Part shown: positions 53,801 to 60,801 of the stretch, in pieces
Numbering within the stretch: position 1 is the stretch's first letter
How the letters are laid out: each line of letters opens with the position of its first letter
Assembly (NCBI RefSeq): GCF_014750685.1
Contig: NZ_JAAXGE010000001.1
Span: forward strand, 620,001 to 684,000
Length of the DNA stretch: 64,000 nucleotides
Source: Bacteroides sp. GM023
GTDB taxonomy: Bacteria > Bacteroidota > Bacteroidia > Bacteroidales > Bacteroidaceae
Direction: 5' to 3'
Position numbers and translations under genes: made by a program
Notes under the pieces: generated by a model
Told to the model about the DNA's origin: nothing
Seen by the model: the letters and a program-made list of their open reading frames with translations, nothing else
Databases searched by the model: none

Positions 53801-55033
53801 ATAATGAGCGATTGTTTCAATAATTCCCGCATCCATGCGGAAGGCTGCTTTTATCAAATCCTCTCCATATCCGGTAGAACATCCCCCTTTTATCTTGAGG
53901 ACAGTTCCGCGTCTCCGGCATTCCTCAGCCAGTTTCTGCAATCCGTTCTCTACTGTCTTTATCGGGTTTCCGTTATTGTCATGATAATAAGAGTAAAGAA
54001 TTCGATTATCATTATCCAGTACTACAATTTTGGTGGTAGTAGAACCGGAGTCGATACCGATAGTTGCTTCCTGCAATCCGGGTTGTAAGGCTGCATATTC
54101 AATCTTATACTGTTCCTTCTCCTTTTTCCATGACTCATATTCTTGTTCATTATTGAATATAGGCGAGAGGTTACTTTGGAAAGGAGATGTGATACTTAAC
54201 TTACTTTCCAACCTGTTTATCAGCATAGAAAGAAGCATTGTTTCATCATCGCTTTCTGCCAATGCTGCTCCCCAGGCAGGTATTAGATTTCCTTTTTCCG
54301 GTAATATGAAATCCGTTTCCTGCGATAACTTCAGATAATTGGCAAATGCTTTGCGAAGAGCCGGAATAAAAGTCAGCGGACCACCGCATAGCAACACAGG
54401 CGCAGTGATATTACATCCGCGTGCAAGCGTAACAGTAGTCTGTACGGCTACTGCATGAAAAATTGATGCCGCTATATCTTCCTTAGATATATTCTTAGCT
54501 ATCAGATTTTGTATATCCGTCTTGCAAAATACACCGCAACGCGAAGCGATGGGATATATCTGTGTAGAGCGAAGTGCCAAATCATTCAACTCCTCAATGG
54601 AAACTCCGAGCAGGATAGCCATTTGGTCAATAAAAGCTCCGGTTCCGCCCGCACAGTTCCCATTCATGCGCAAGTCTGTAGCTTGTCCGTCCTGAAAGAA
54701 AACAACTTTAGCATCTTCTCCACCGATGTCAATCATAGTAGAGGTATGCGGATAATTCCGATGAACATAGTTTGTTGCCGCTACAACCTCTTGCACAAAA
54801 GGTAAAGCACATTTTTCGGAGATTCCCATACCGACAGACCCTGTGATATGAAAGGAGAGAGGAATATCACCCAACTGTTCCTTTATCTGATGAAGAAATG
54901 CCAGCAAGCATTCTTGTATCTTTGCCTGATGTCTTTTGTATCCGGAGAATAAGACCGTAGTTTCGTTTTTGTCCAATACCACCATCTTTGCAGTAGTAGA
55001 ACCAATGTCTAAGCCGACTTTATAAACATTCAT
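50822..55033 (-). CDS. Fused acyl-CoA dehydratase activase / 2-hydroxyacyl-CoA dehydratase-like protein
   Basis: This 1403-residue protein has two tandem BadF/BadG/BcrA/BcrD-type ATPase units. The first is at about 1-260: GLDIGSTTAKMVVLDKNET, NCAGGTGAF, SRCGVFCKTDIQNL. The second is at about 322-580: GIDSGSTTTKIVVLDND, GGQDMKAIF, CSSGCGSF, RCTVFMNSKVKQVLREGA. A HgdB-like dehydratase part follows (about 640-1400). Members activate [4Fe-4S] enzymes that dehydrate 2-hydroxyacyl-CoA by ATP-driven single-electron transfer, but this large form is known only as a predicted activase. It is cotranscribed with the TetR gene. Confidence 0.88.
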   Translation of the reverse strand: MNVYKVGLDIGSTTAKMVVLDKNETTVLFSGYKRHQAKIQECLLAFLHQIKEQLGDIPLSFHITGSVGMGISEKCALPFVQEVVAATNYVHRNYPHTSTMIDIGGEDAKVVFFQDGQATDLRMNGNCAGGTGAFIDQMAILLGVSIEELNDLALRSTQIYPIASRCGVFCKTDIQNLIAKNISKEDIAASIFHAVAVQTTVTLARGCNITAPVLLCGGPLTFIPALRKAFANYLKLSQETDFILPEKGNLIPAWGAALAESDDETMLLSMLINRLESKLSITSPFQSNLSPIFNNEQEYESWKKEKEQYKIEYAALQPGLQEATIGIDSGSTTTKIVVLDNDNRILYSYYHDNNGNPIKTVENGLQKLAEECRRRGTVLKIKGGCSTGYGEDLIKAAFRMDAGIIETIAHYAAAKYISKEVSFILDIGGQDMKAIFVSNGVINRIEINEACSSGCGSFISTFAQSLDYSVEDFAKAACFSKAPCDLGTRCTVFMNSKVKQVLREGATVADIAAGLSYSVVRNCLYKVLQLKDTDVLGDHIVVQGGTMRNDSIVRSLEMLTGKQTFRSNCPELMGAIGCALYAKQLGCTRTTELKEMLQWAQYTSKQLQCRGCENQCAIMRYTFNNENHYFSGNRCEKVYSNKGSDSEKGVNTYNKKVALLFDRNVNIPSPVSTIGIPRILNMYEEYPFWHTLFTACGIQVRLSEPSTYRKYETAANMVMSDNICFPAKLVHSHIDNLIQHNVDRIFMPFVVFEKKDKQQQNSYNCPIVSGYSEVIKSVQEENIPIDAPSVTFKDEALLYKQCNEYLKSLGIPDEICKAAFAKALKEQHAFEGKLVAYNKEVLKEGQRKHKLIILLAGRPYHSDPLIQHKVSDMIADMGVYVVTDDIIRHDNISLEETHYLSQWAFTNRILKATKWAALQQPDVQYMQMTSFGCGPDAFLIDEVRSLLKRHGKNVTLLKIDDVNNIGSIKLRVRSLVESLNFSLRQTVTKEPEAFVSTAPFTKKDKKKKIIAPFFTPFISPLIPSIMRVAGYEMETLPLSDADSCDWGLKYSNNEVCYPATLIVGDIVKAFKSGRYNPSDTCVAITQTGGQCRASNYISLIKKALIENGYTETPVISLAFGSGIENEQSGFKVNWLKVLPIILASVLYSDCIAKFYYAAVVREKEKGQAARLRDLYLNTAQSIVEKNKPEDLLSYLYLAAKEFNKICEQKSCHKVGIVGEIFLKFNPFAQKDITSWLINQQIEVIPPLMTDFFMQGFVNLKVRQNEHLQRKNIPDFVIDWLYKKVQKQINKVNEIGKSFDYFTPFESIYEKAKKAKQVITLSTQFGEGWLISGEILSFASQNVNHVISLQPFGCIANHIVQKGIEKRIKSLYPQMNILSLDFDSSVSDVNITNRLLLFIDNISN

Positions 55034-55299
55034 ATAAAAAATAGATTATATATAACTTAGTGTTTGACATATGTGTCAGACGCAAATGTATGTAAAAAGA
55101 TTGTAGATGTGGTAAGTTGCCTACGAAGTTTTTGTCTTAATTAACAAGTCGCTTAAAATAAGCTACTTATATATAGGCCTATGATAAATAACTATCCTTT
55201 TTGTATAGAAAATAAGTATCTCCACCCGCTAATTTTGCTTTTCTCTTTTGCTTTGCCATTATTTTTAATAGTTTTGTACCTACTATTATAGAAAACAAT

Positions 55300-55692
55300 A
55301 TGAATATCGAAGAATTTAGAGAATATTGCCTGTCTCTTAAAGGTGTTACAGAAAAAATGCCTTTTTCTCATGTGCGCGATACATACAGTCGTGATGTCCT
55401 TTGTTTCTATATCTTCGACAAATGGTTCTGTTTTGTCAACATAGAAATATTCGATTTTTGTTGTATCAAATGTAACCCTGATGAATCCCTGGCTTTGCAG
55501 AGTGAATATATAGGAATCAAACCGGGATGGCACATGAATAAAAAGTACTGGATTAGTGTCTACTTTAACCAGGATGTATCCGATGAAAAAATAAAAGAGC
55601 TTGTAGGCAAGTCTTATAATATAGTTGTCAATAGTTTGACGAAAGAGGAACGTTGCAGCCTTTTGAATTTGGAGAATTCTCAGATAGAATAA
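55300..55692 (+). CDS. MmcQ/YjbR-family protein
   Basis: This 130-residue protein matches the MmcQ/YjbR (DUF419) fold. It opens with NIEEFREYCLSLKGVTEKMPF, has a central IKCNPDESLALQSEYIGIKPGWHMNKKYWISVYF and ends in a helix. The family is often called double wing DNA-binding, with no proven function. It has its own promoter region, divergent from the activase gene. Confidence 0.9.
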   Translation: MNIEEFREYCLSLKGVTEKMPFSHVRDTYSRDVLCFYIFDKWFCFVNIEIFDFCCIKCNPDESLALQSEYIGIKPGWHMNKKYWISVYFNQDVSDEKIKELVGKSYNIVVNSLTKEERCSLLNLENSQIE

Positions 55693-55807
55693 AAAAAGTT
55701 GTATTGTATGTAATTGAGTAAACATTACCTTTATATACTATAATAATGTAGAAAGGGAAAAAAGCATAAGTAGATTAGGTCATCAAAACAACTAAAATAA
55801 TAATGAT

Positions 55808-56365
55808 ATGAAACAGTTTTTGATAATTTTCTTTATCGGATTGAGTAGCTTTTCATTTGGTCAGAGTAAATATGGTTATGTTCATTTCGACAAATTAATC
55901 GAGGTGAAAGGAACTGAGTATGTTATCGCCTCCATTGAGAATCGTGGAAAAGTATTTGATGTCAATGAGAAAAAGCTACTGTTCATCAATACGATGAATG
56001 ATGAAACAAAACAAATAGATTTTGATAAAGATGCCTATATTAGAGAAGTCAAACAAATCAAAATAGATAGTTTAGGGATAAATCTTATTCTTCTTTCTGC
56101 CCGTACTATTGATTTAAATGGTAAAAAGGGTATTGATTGGGAAGATCCTATGCAAATCATCATCTTATCTACCGATGGAAAAGAGAGGACTCAACTTACG
56201 GAAGATAAGTTCTTCGCAGGTGATTGGACTGTCAATGCACAAACAGGAAAACTTGTTGTCACAGGTTATTATGATACAAACAACAATAACAAGCATGATA
56301 AGGCAGATAAGAATGAAATATTAATCTATGATTTGAAAACTTTGAAGTTGATTTCGAGAATATAA
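55808..56365 (+). CDS. Secreted protein of unknown function with Asp/Asn-rich loop
   Basis: The 185 residues have a signal peptide (FLIIFFIGLSSFSFG, cut near residue 19-20). The mature part is beta-rich (DKLIEVKGTEYVIASIENRGKVF, IKIDSLGINLILLSART). Near residue 155 the loop YYDTNNNNKHDKADKN looks like a calcium-binding Asp/Asn motif of the dockerin or EF-hand sort. No family is recognised with confidence. It stands alone between hairpins and may be a lipid-free periplasmic protein. Confidence 0.65.
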   Translation: MKQFLIIFFIGLSSFSFGQSKYGYVHFDKLIEVKGTEYVIASIENRGKVFDVNEKKLLFINTMNDETKQIDFDKDAYIREVKQIKIDSLGINLILLSARTIDLNGKKGIDWEDPMQIIILSTDGKERTQLTEDKFFAGDWTVNAQTGKLVVTGYYDTNNNNKHDKADKNEILIYDLKTLKLISRI

Positions 56366-56383
56366 GCTCTAATTATAGAGATA

Positions 56384-56420
56384 AAAAGCTCCGTAATTTT
56401 TAAATTGCGGAGCTTTTATT
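56384..56420 (+). terminator. Terminator after secreted unknown protein
   Basis: AAAAGCTCCG and CGGAGCTTTT with a T/A-rich loop form a clear hairpin, followed by ATTCTTTT. Confidence 0.8.
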
Positions 56421-56597
56421 CTTTTAAAAAATGATATGTACGGTTCTTGGGCTGTAAATAGGATAATTGATTTGTAATGATAATCCGTCCTCAAATAGAA
56501 TAGAAGCAAGAAAAATGTTACATAACTTTTCCTGGATGTTTAAATATTCCTTTTTTAAGATTTAATTCAAATTATATGCGGTTCTATTGCAGAATCG

Positions 56598-56661
56598 GGA
56601 ATTTGGGTACAAATATCCGTAAATCATATACAAGTTTGTTTGTTGCATTGCAGTAAATTTG
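56598..56661 (+). promoter_or_regulatory. GTAATT-type tandem operator and promoter of CMD-cupin operon
   Basis: GGAATT at 56598 and GTAAAT at 56619 are 21 bp apart, with GGGTAC between. A perfect -7 box TAAATTTG (56654-56661) ends 42 bp after the second half-site. The half-sites are more degenerate than at 27858, but the geometry is identical. Confidence 0.7.
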
Positions 56662-56722
56662 CAGTTAGAAGTTTAACAATGAAAAATAAACAGTTAATAG
56701 AAATCCAATAAATGAAATAATT

Positions 56723-57550
56723 ATGAATAAACTCTTTTTATTTTCAGTATTCAGTATTCTAACACTCAATGTTATGGCACAGGAAAAGATAGTACAGACA
56801 GCAGGGCGCGACCAATTGGGAGAGTTCGCCCCAAAATTTGCGGAACTCAATGATGACGTTCTCTTTGGAGAAGTATGGAGCCGCACTGACAGACTCGGTT
56901 TGCGTGACCGCAGTTTAGTAACCATTACTTCTCTGATTAGTCAGGGCATCACGGATAATTCGCTCGTTTACCACCTTCAGTCAGCCAAGAAGAATGGTAT
57001 CACTCGTACTGAAATCGCTGAGATTATCACTCACATAGGCTTCTATGCCGGTTGGCCGAAAGCGTGGGCAGCATTCAATTTGGCAAAGGGCGTGTGGGCT
57101 GAAGATACGACTGGTGAAGATGCCAAAGCAGCCTTCCAACGCGAAATGATTTTCCCCATCGGTGAGCCCAATGCAGCCTATGCGCAGTATTTCGTCGGTA
57201 ACAGCTACCTTGCTCCGGTTTCACGTGAGCAGGTAAATATCTCCAATGTCACCTTTGAACCCCGTTGTCGTAACAATTGGCATATACATCGTGCAACGAA
57301 AGGCGGCGGGCAGATGCTTATCGGCGTGGCCGGTCGCGGTTGGTATCAGGAAGAAGGGAAATCGGCGGTAGAGATTCTGCCTGGCACAGTTATCCATATC
57401 CCCGCCAATGTGAAACACTGGCATGGTGCTTCAGCCGACAGTTGGTTTGCTCATTTGGCCTTTGAGATTTCCGGCGAAAACACTTCCAATGAGTGGCTTG
57501 AACCGGTTACAGATGAAGAGTACAATAAGCTCGAACGGGCTAAGCAATGA
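56723..57550 (+). CDS. Secreted carboxymuconolactone decarboxylase-like / cupin fusion protein
   Basis: This 275-residue protein has a signal peptide (cut after MAQ near residue 19). Residues about 35-125 are a carboxymuconolactone decarboxylase domain (FGEVWSRTDRLGLRDRSLVTI, ITRTEIAEIITHIGFYAGWPKA) without the CXXC of AhpD. A cupin domain at about 165-260 holds metal-binding His residues (NWHIH, HIPANVKHWHGA). Such fusions may turn over aromatic lactones or quinones. It is preceded by the GTAATT-type operator and followed 51 bp later by a secreted flavodoxin. Confidence 0.87.
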   Translation: MNKLFLFSVFSILTLNVMAQEKIVQTAGRDQLGEFAPKFAELNDDVLFGEVWSRTDRLGLRDRSLVTITSLISQGITDNSLVYHLQSAKKNGITRTEIAEIITHIGFYAGWPKAWAAFNLAKGVWAEDTTGEDAKAAFQREMIFPIGEPNAAYAQYFVGNSYLAPVSREQVNISNVTFEPRCRNNWHIHRATKGGGQMLIGVAGRGWYQEEGKSAVEILPGTVIHIPANVKHWHGASADSWFAHLAFEISGENTSNEWLEPVTDEEYNKLERAKQ

Positions 57551-57601
57551 TTTCTGTCAATTCAGTTTCTAGCGATAAAAAATATTTAAAATCAAAGTAA
57601 A

Positions 57602-58168
57602 ATGAAACAGATTATATTAATATTTATGAGTCTCCTTTGCTTTAGCTGTCCATCAAAAGCACAGAAACAGGCAGCGAATACCAATGTGCAATCTGACAAG
57701 AAAATCCTTGTCGCCTATTTCTCTTGTACTGGAACTACGGAAAAGGCTGCTGATGCCATTGCCAAAGCAGTCGGTGGTAAACTTTACCGGATAACTCCCG
57801 CTACAGCCTATACTTCGGCAGATCTCAATTGGCACAACAAGAATAGCCGTAGTTCAGTCGAAATGACGACTGAAAATTCACGTCCGGAATTGGGTGGAGA
57901 GGTGCTTGACCTGAAAGATTACGACGTGGTATTTATCGGTTACCCGATATGGTGGGACTTATGCCCACGTCCGGTTAATACATTCCTTGAGAAATATGAT
58001 TTCTCCGGTAAAACCGTTATTCCATTCGCCACTTCCGGAGGAAGTTCGATAACCAACAGTGTGAAACAGCTTAAGAAACTTTATCCAAAAATCGTATGGG
58101 GGGAAAGCCGGTTACTTAACGGAAGTGTCAAACAAGCCGGAGAGTGGGCAAAACAAGTAATCAAATAG
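57602..58168 (+). CDS. Flavodoxin-like protein with signal peptide
   Basis: This 188-residue protein has a flavodoxin fold with the FMN phosphate loop FSCTGTTEKAADAIA near residues 40-54 and FIGYPIWWDLCPRPV near 117-131. The N-terminus (QIILIFMSLLCFSCPSKAQ) looks like a signal peptide, with a possible lipobox at LCFSC, giving a periplasmic or lipid-anchored flavodoxin. It is likely co-transcribed with the CMD-cupin protein and may exchange electrons with it. Substrate unknown. Confidence 0.87.
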   Translation: MKQIILIFMSLLCFSCPSKAQKQAANTNVQSDKKILVAYFSCTGTTEKAADAIAKAVGGKLYRITPATAYTSADLNWHNKNSRSSVEMTTENSRPELGGEVLDLKDYDVVFIGYPIWWDLCPRPVNTFLEKYDFSGKTVIPFATSGGSSITNSVKQLKKLYPKIVWGESRLLNGSVKQAGEWAKQVIK

Positions 58169-58311
58169 ACGTATGGAAGAGTTTAAAATAGACTGTCTGC
58201 ATCGGAACCATTCACAATACCAACACTGTATGCGCATTTACATCCATTCAGAGTAAGTGTTATCTGAACAATACAATGCTGAAGGGGATGTGTAAAAACT
58301 TTCCTTTTAAC

Positions 58312-58404
58312 AAAATCACCCTCGCTACAACAATCTGAACTACACTCCTAAAGTTTTGTGTCCAACTTTGGGGGTACAGTTCAATCTGTAGCAAGGGTGA
58401 TTTT
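58312..58404. repeat. Long imperfect hairpin, possible MITE or IS end remnant
   Basis: Arms AAAATCACCCTCGCTACA and TGTAGCAAGGGTGATTTT (one mismatch) enclose a second pair, GAACTACACTCCTAAAGTT with AACTTTGGGGGTACAGTTC (four mismatches). TTAA flanks it on both sides (from 58308, and at 58403-58406). The inner arms resemble the ends of IS3-type elements (CCCCCAAAGTTGGACAC on the minus strand). No transposase is present. Confidence 0.6.
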
Positions 58405-58476
58405 AATTTATGAGAGTTCTGACACCCTCTTTTTCTTTCGGATAGAGCTTTGAGTCGGATAAACATTTCTTATAAT

Positions 58477-58510
58477 AAAAAAAGGAGAATGACTTTAATC
58501 ATTCTCCTTT
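58477..58510 (-). terminator. Terminator downstream of tRNA-Asp genes
   Basis: Perfect 12-bp arms AAAGGAGAATGA and TCATTCTCCTTT end in a T run when read on the minus strand, directly after the proximal tRNA-Asp. Confidence 0.85.
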
Positions 58511-58511
58511 G

Positions 58512-58585
58512 CGGTGCGTACGAGACTCGAACTCGTGACCCCCTGCGTGACAGGCAGGTATTCTAACCAACTGAACTAACGCACC
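58512..58585 (-). tRNA. tRNA-Asp (anticodon GTC), copy 2
   Basis: A 74-nt cloverleaf on the minus strand: acceptor GGTGCGT/ACGCACC, anticodon loop CTGTCAC giving GTC for Asp, T-loop TTCGAGT, and the Asp-type discriminator G. CCA is not encoded. It is identical to the copy at 58646-58719. Confidence 0.95.
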
Positions 58586-58645
58586 AATTTTATAATTGGA
58601 TTAACTCGTTTCATTTCTTTCTGCTTCTTCTTTTTATGAAAGAAG

Positions 58646-58719
58646 CGGTGCGTACGAGACTCGAACTCGTGACCCCCTGCGTGACAGGCAGGTATTCTAA
58701 CCAACTGAACTAACGCACC
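58646..58719 (-). tRNA. tRNA-Asp (anticodon GTC), copy 1
   Basis: Identical in sequence to the tRNA at 58512-58585 and 134 bp upstream in transcription order. The pair is a tandem duplication and shares one terminator. Confidence 0.95.
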
Positions 58720-59160
58720 AGAATTTCAACTTGTTAATCTGCATCTCTCTCGATTGCGAGTGCAAAGGTAGTTGTTTTTTGTAAATCTGCAAGCGTTTTA
58801 AAAAAAGTTTTTTTCAAGAAAATGCGAGAAAAAAGCTTAGTGTCTCATTTTGAGTACTTTTGTAATGAAAAAAAATATTGTTTTTTTCTGTTTGGATAGT
58901 GACGGTATCCGGTTGTTATAGTGACACTATCATGATAAGATACCGTCACTATCTGAAACCGATAGCGTCACTATCCTAAAGTTTTGTCATTCTTTCCATA
59001 GGAAATAACCCTCAATATCTTTCTATCTGTAAGAAATCACCGTTTTTATATCAACTTTCTGCTTGAATAATTCGTAATTTTGCAATAAATCGTTATTTTT
59101 GCGGACTAAAATAAGAAAGGTGGAAAAGATTCCGCCTAGAATCGTAAATTACTAGAAAGA
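58720..59160. other. Intergenic region between tRNA-Asp genes and purU
   Basis: The 441 bp hold the tRNA promoter side (58720-58890), a palindromic word cluster (58895-58975), and A/T-rich DNA with the purU leader. No gene is supported. Confidence 0.6.
58895..58975. repeat. Intergenic palindromic word cluster (GATAGTGAC type)
   Basis: Perfect 15-bp arms GATAGTGACGGTATC (58895-58909) and GATACCGTCACTATC (58939-58953) enclose a smaller palindrome ATAGTGACACTAT. A third copy GATAGCGTCACTATC follows at 58961-58975. Confidence 0.8.
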
Positions 59161-60018
59161 ATGATGACAACAGCCAAACTGTTATTGCACTGTCCCGACA
59201 AACCGGGAATCCTTGCGGAAGTAACAGACTTTATTACGGTAAACAAAGGAAATATTATCTATTTGGACCAATATGTAGACCATGTAGAAAACATATTCTT
59301 CATGCGTATTGAATGGGAATTGAAAGACTTCTTAGTTCCCCAGGAAAAGATTGAAGATTACTTCAGGACACTTTACGGCCAAAAATACGAAATGGATTTC
59401 CGCCTTTATTTCTCGGATGTGAAACCGCGTATGGCTATTTTCGTTTCCAAGTTGTCTCATTGTCTTTTCGATATGTTGGCTCGCTACACTGCAGGCGAAT
59501 GGAATGTGGAGATACCTCTTATTATAAGTAACCATCCCGATTTGCAGCACGTGGCCGAACGTTTCGGTATTCCTTTCTATCTGTTTCCTATTACAAAAGA
59601 GACAAAAGAAGAACAGGAGCGCAAAGAAATGGAACTGCTTGCCAAACATAAGATTACATTTATCGTACTGGCACGCTATATGCAAGTAATCTCCGAACAG
59701 ATGATTAATGCTTATCCGAATAAGATAATCAATATCCATCACTCTTTCCTTCCTGCATTCGTAGGGGCGAAACCTTACCATGCAGCCTTCCAAAGAGGTG
59801 TGAAAATTATCGGAGCGACCAGCCATTACGTGACAACTGAGTTGGATGCAGGCCCAATCATCGAACAGGATGTGGTACGCATCACTCACAAAGATGCCAT
59901 TGAAGACCTGGTAAATAAAGGAAAAGACCTTGAGAAAATCGTTCTTTCCCGTGCGGTACAAAAGCACATTGAACGCAAAGTCTTGGCTTATAAAAATAAA
60001 ACAGTAATATTCAGCTAA
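59161..60018 (+). CDS. purU: Formyltetrahydrofolate deformylase PurU
   Basis: This enzyme hydrolyses 10-formyltetrahydrofolate to formate and tetrahydrofolate, balancing one-carbon pools. The 285 residues contain an N-terminal ACT-type domain (LLLHCPDKPGILAEVTDFIT) and a C-terminal formyltransferase fold with INIHHSFLPAFVGAKPYHAAFQRGVKIIGATSHYVTTELDAGPII. Its stop overlaps the hisH start (TAATG), so the genes are coupled. The link between formate/folate and histidine makes sense because histidine synthesis recycles purine intermediates. Confidence 0.95.
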   Translation: MMTTAKLLLHCPDKPGILAEVTDFITVNKGNIIYLDQYVDHVENIFFMRIEWELKDFLVPQEKIEDYFRTLYGQKYEMDFRLYFSDVKPRMAIFVSKLSHCLFDMLARYTAGEWNVEIPLIISNHPDLQHVAERFGIPFYLFPITKETKEEQERKEMELLAKHKITFIVLARYMQVISEQMINAYPNKIINIHHSFLPAFVGAKPYHAAFQRGVKIIGATSHYVTTELDAGPIIEQDVVRITHKDAIEDLVNKGKDLEKIVLSRAVQKHIERKVLAYKNKTVIFS

Positions 60019-60608
60019 TGAAAGTAGCAGTCGTAAAATATAATGCCGGCAATATCCGTTCTGTGGATTATGCTTTGAAGCGGTTGGGTGTGGAAGCAGT
60101 GATTACTGCCGATAAAGAAGAACTCCAGTCGGCCGATAAAGTAATTTTCCCCGGAGTAGGAGAGGCGGAAACTACCATGAATCACTTGAAAGCGACAGGA
60201 CTGGACGAATTGATAAAGAACCTTCGGCAGCCTGTATTCGGAATTTGTCTCGGTATGCAATTGATGTGTCGTTATTCCGAAGAAGGGGGAGTGGACTGTT
60301 TTAATATCTTCGATGTAGACGTGAAGCGTTTTGTTCCACAGAAACATGAAGATAAAGTGCCGCATATGGGCTGGAATACCATTGTAGATACGAATAGTAA
60401 ACTTTTCGAAGGATTCACCGAAGAAGAATTTGTTTACTTCGTACACAGCTTTTATGTGCCGACTTGTGAATTTACTGCCGCTACGACTGATTACATTCAT
60501 CCGTTCAGCGCGGCATTGCACAAAGATAACTTTTATGCCACCCAATTCCACCCGGAAAAGAGTGGAAAGACAGGCGAAAAGATTCTGACGAACTTTCTTA
60601 ATCTCTGA
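60018..60608 (+). CDS. hisH: Imidazole glycerol phosphate synthase subunit HisH
   Basis: HisH is the glutaminase subunit that supplies ammonia to HisF. The 196 residues have the class I amidotransferase nucleophile in FGICLGMQLM and the catalytic His-Glu pair in TQFHPEKSG, with an oxyanion loop FPGVGEAE near residue 47. It overlaps purU by one base. hisA follows after 193 bp containing a tandem repeat. Confidence 0.96.
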   Translation: MKVAVVKYNAGNIRSVDYALKRLGVEAVITADKEELQSADKVIFPGVGEAETTMNHLKATGLDELIKNLRQPVFGICLGMQLMCRYSEEGGVDCFNIFDVDVKRFVPQKHEDKVPHMGWNTIVDTNSKLFEGFTEEEFVYFVHSFYVPTCEFTAATTDYIHPFSAALHKDNFYATQFHPEKSGKTGEKILTNFLNL

Positions 60609-60681
60609 TAAACCGATTTATCGTTTTAGATGAAGCTTTCAGAAGATTAAAATAGAGTGACACGGAAGATATATGAGCAGC

Positions 60682-60767
60682 TAAATGCACGAACAGTTAA
60701 ATGCATAACTAGTTAAATGTACGACTAGCTAAATGCAGGACTAATTAAATGTCTGAACTATTAAATA
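60682..60767 (+). repeat. Tandem 16-bp degenerate repeats in the hisH-hisA gap
   Basis: The word TAAATG (last copy TAAATA) begins at 60682, 60698, 60714, 60730, 60746 and 60762, a strict 16-bp period over six units of the form AGYTAAATGYANGAACT. It lies in the transcribed spacer before hisA. Confidence 0.8.
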
Positions 60768-60801
60768 GTAAATAGTAAATTGTCAAATAGTAAATAAATA
60801 G

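Larger units (their letters stand above)
56366..56722. other. Intergenic region before the CMD-cupin gene
   Basis: The 357 bp contain a terminator and the GTAATT operator with its promoter. Between them (56420-56597) the DNA is A/T-rich with no gene. Confidence 0.65.
58169..58511. other. Intergenic region with large hairpin and tRNA terminator
   Basis: The 343 bp contain no credible gene. Between 58169 and 58311 there are no recognisable features. A 93-bp hairpin (58312-58404) and the tRNA terminator (58477-58510) follow. Confidence 0.6.

Noticed and set aside
58169..58311. Small gene after the secreted flavodoxin
   Set aside because: No frame longer than a few codons with a credible start; no homology-like pattern seen.
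60682..60767. CRISPR array
   Set aside because: Unit is only 16 bp, with no spacers of 30 bp and no cas genes.
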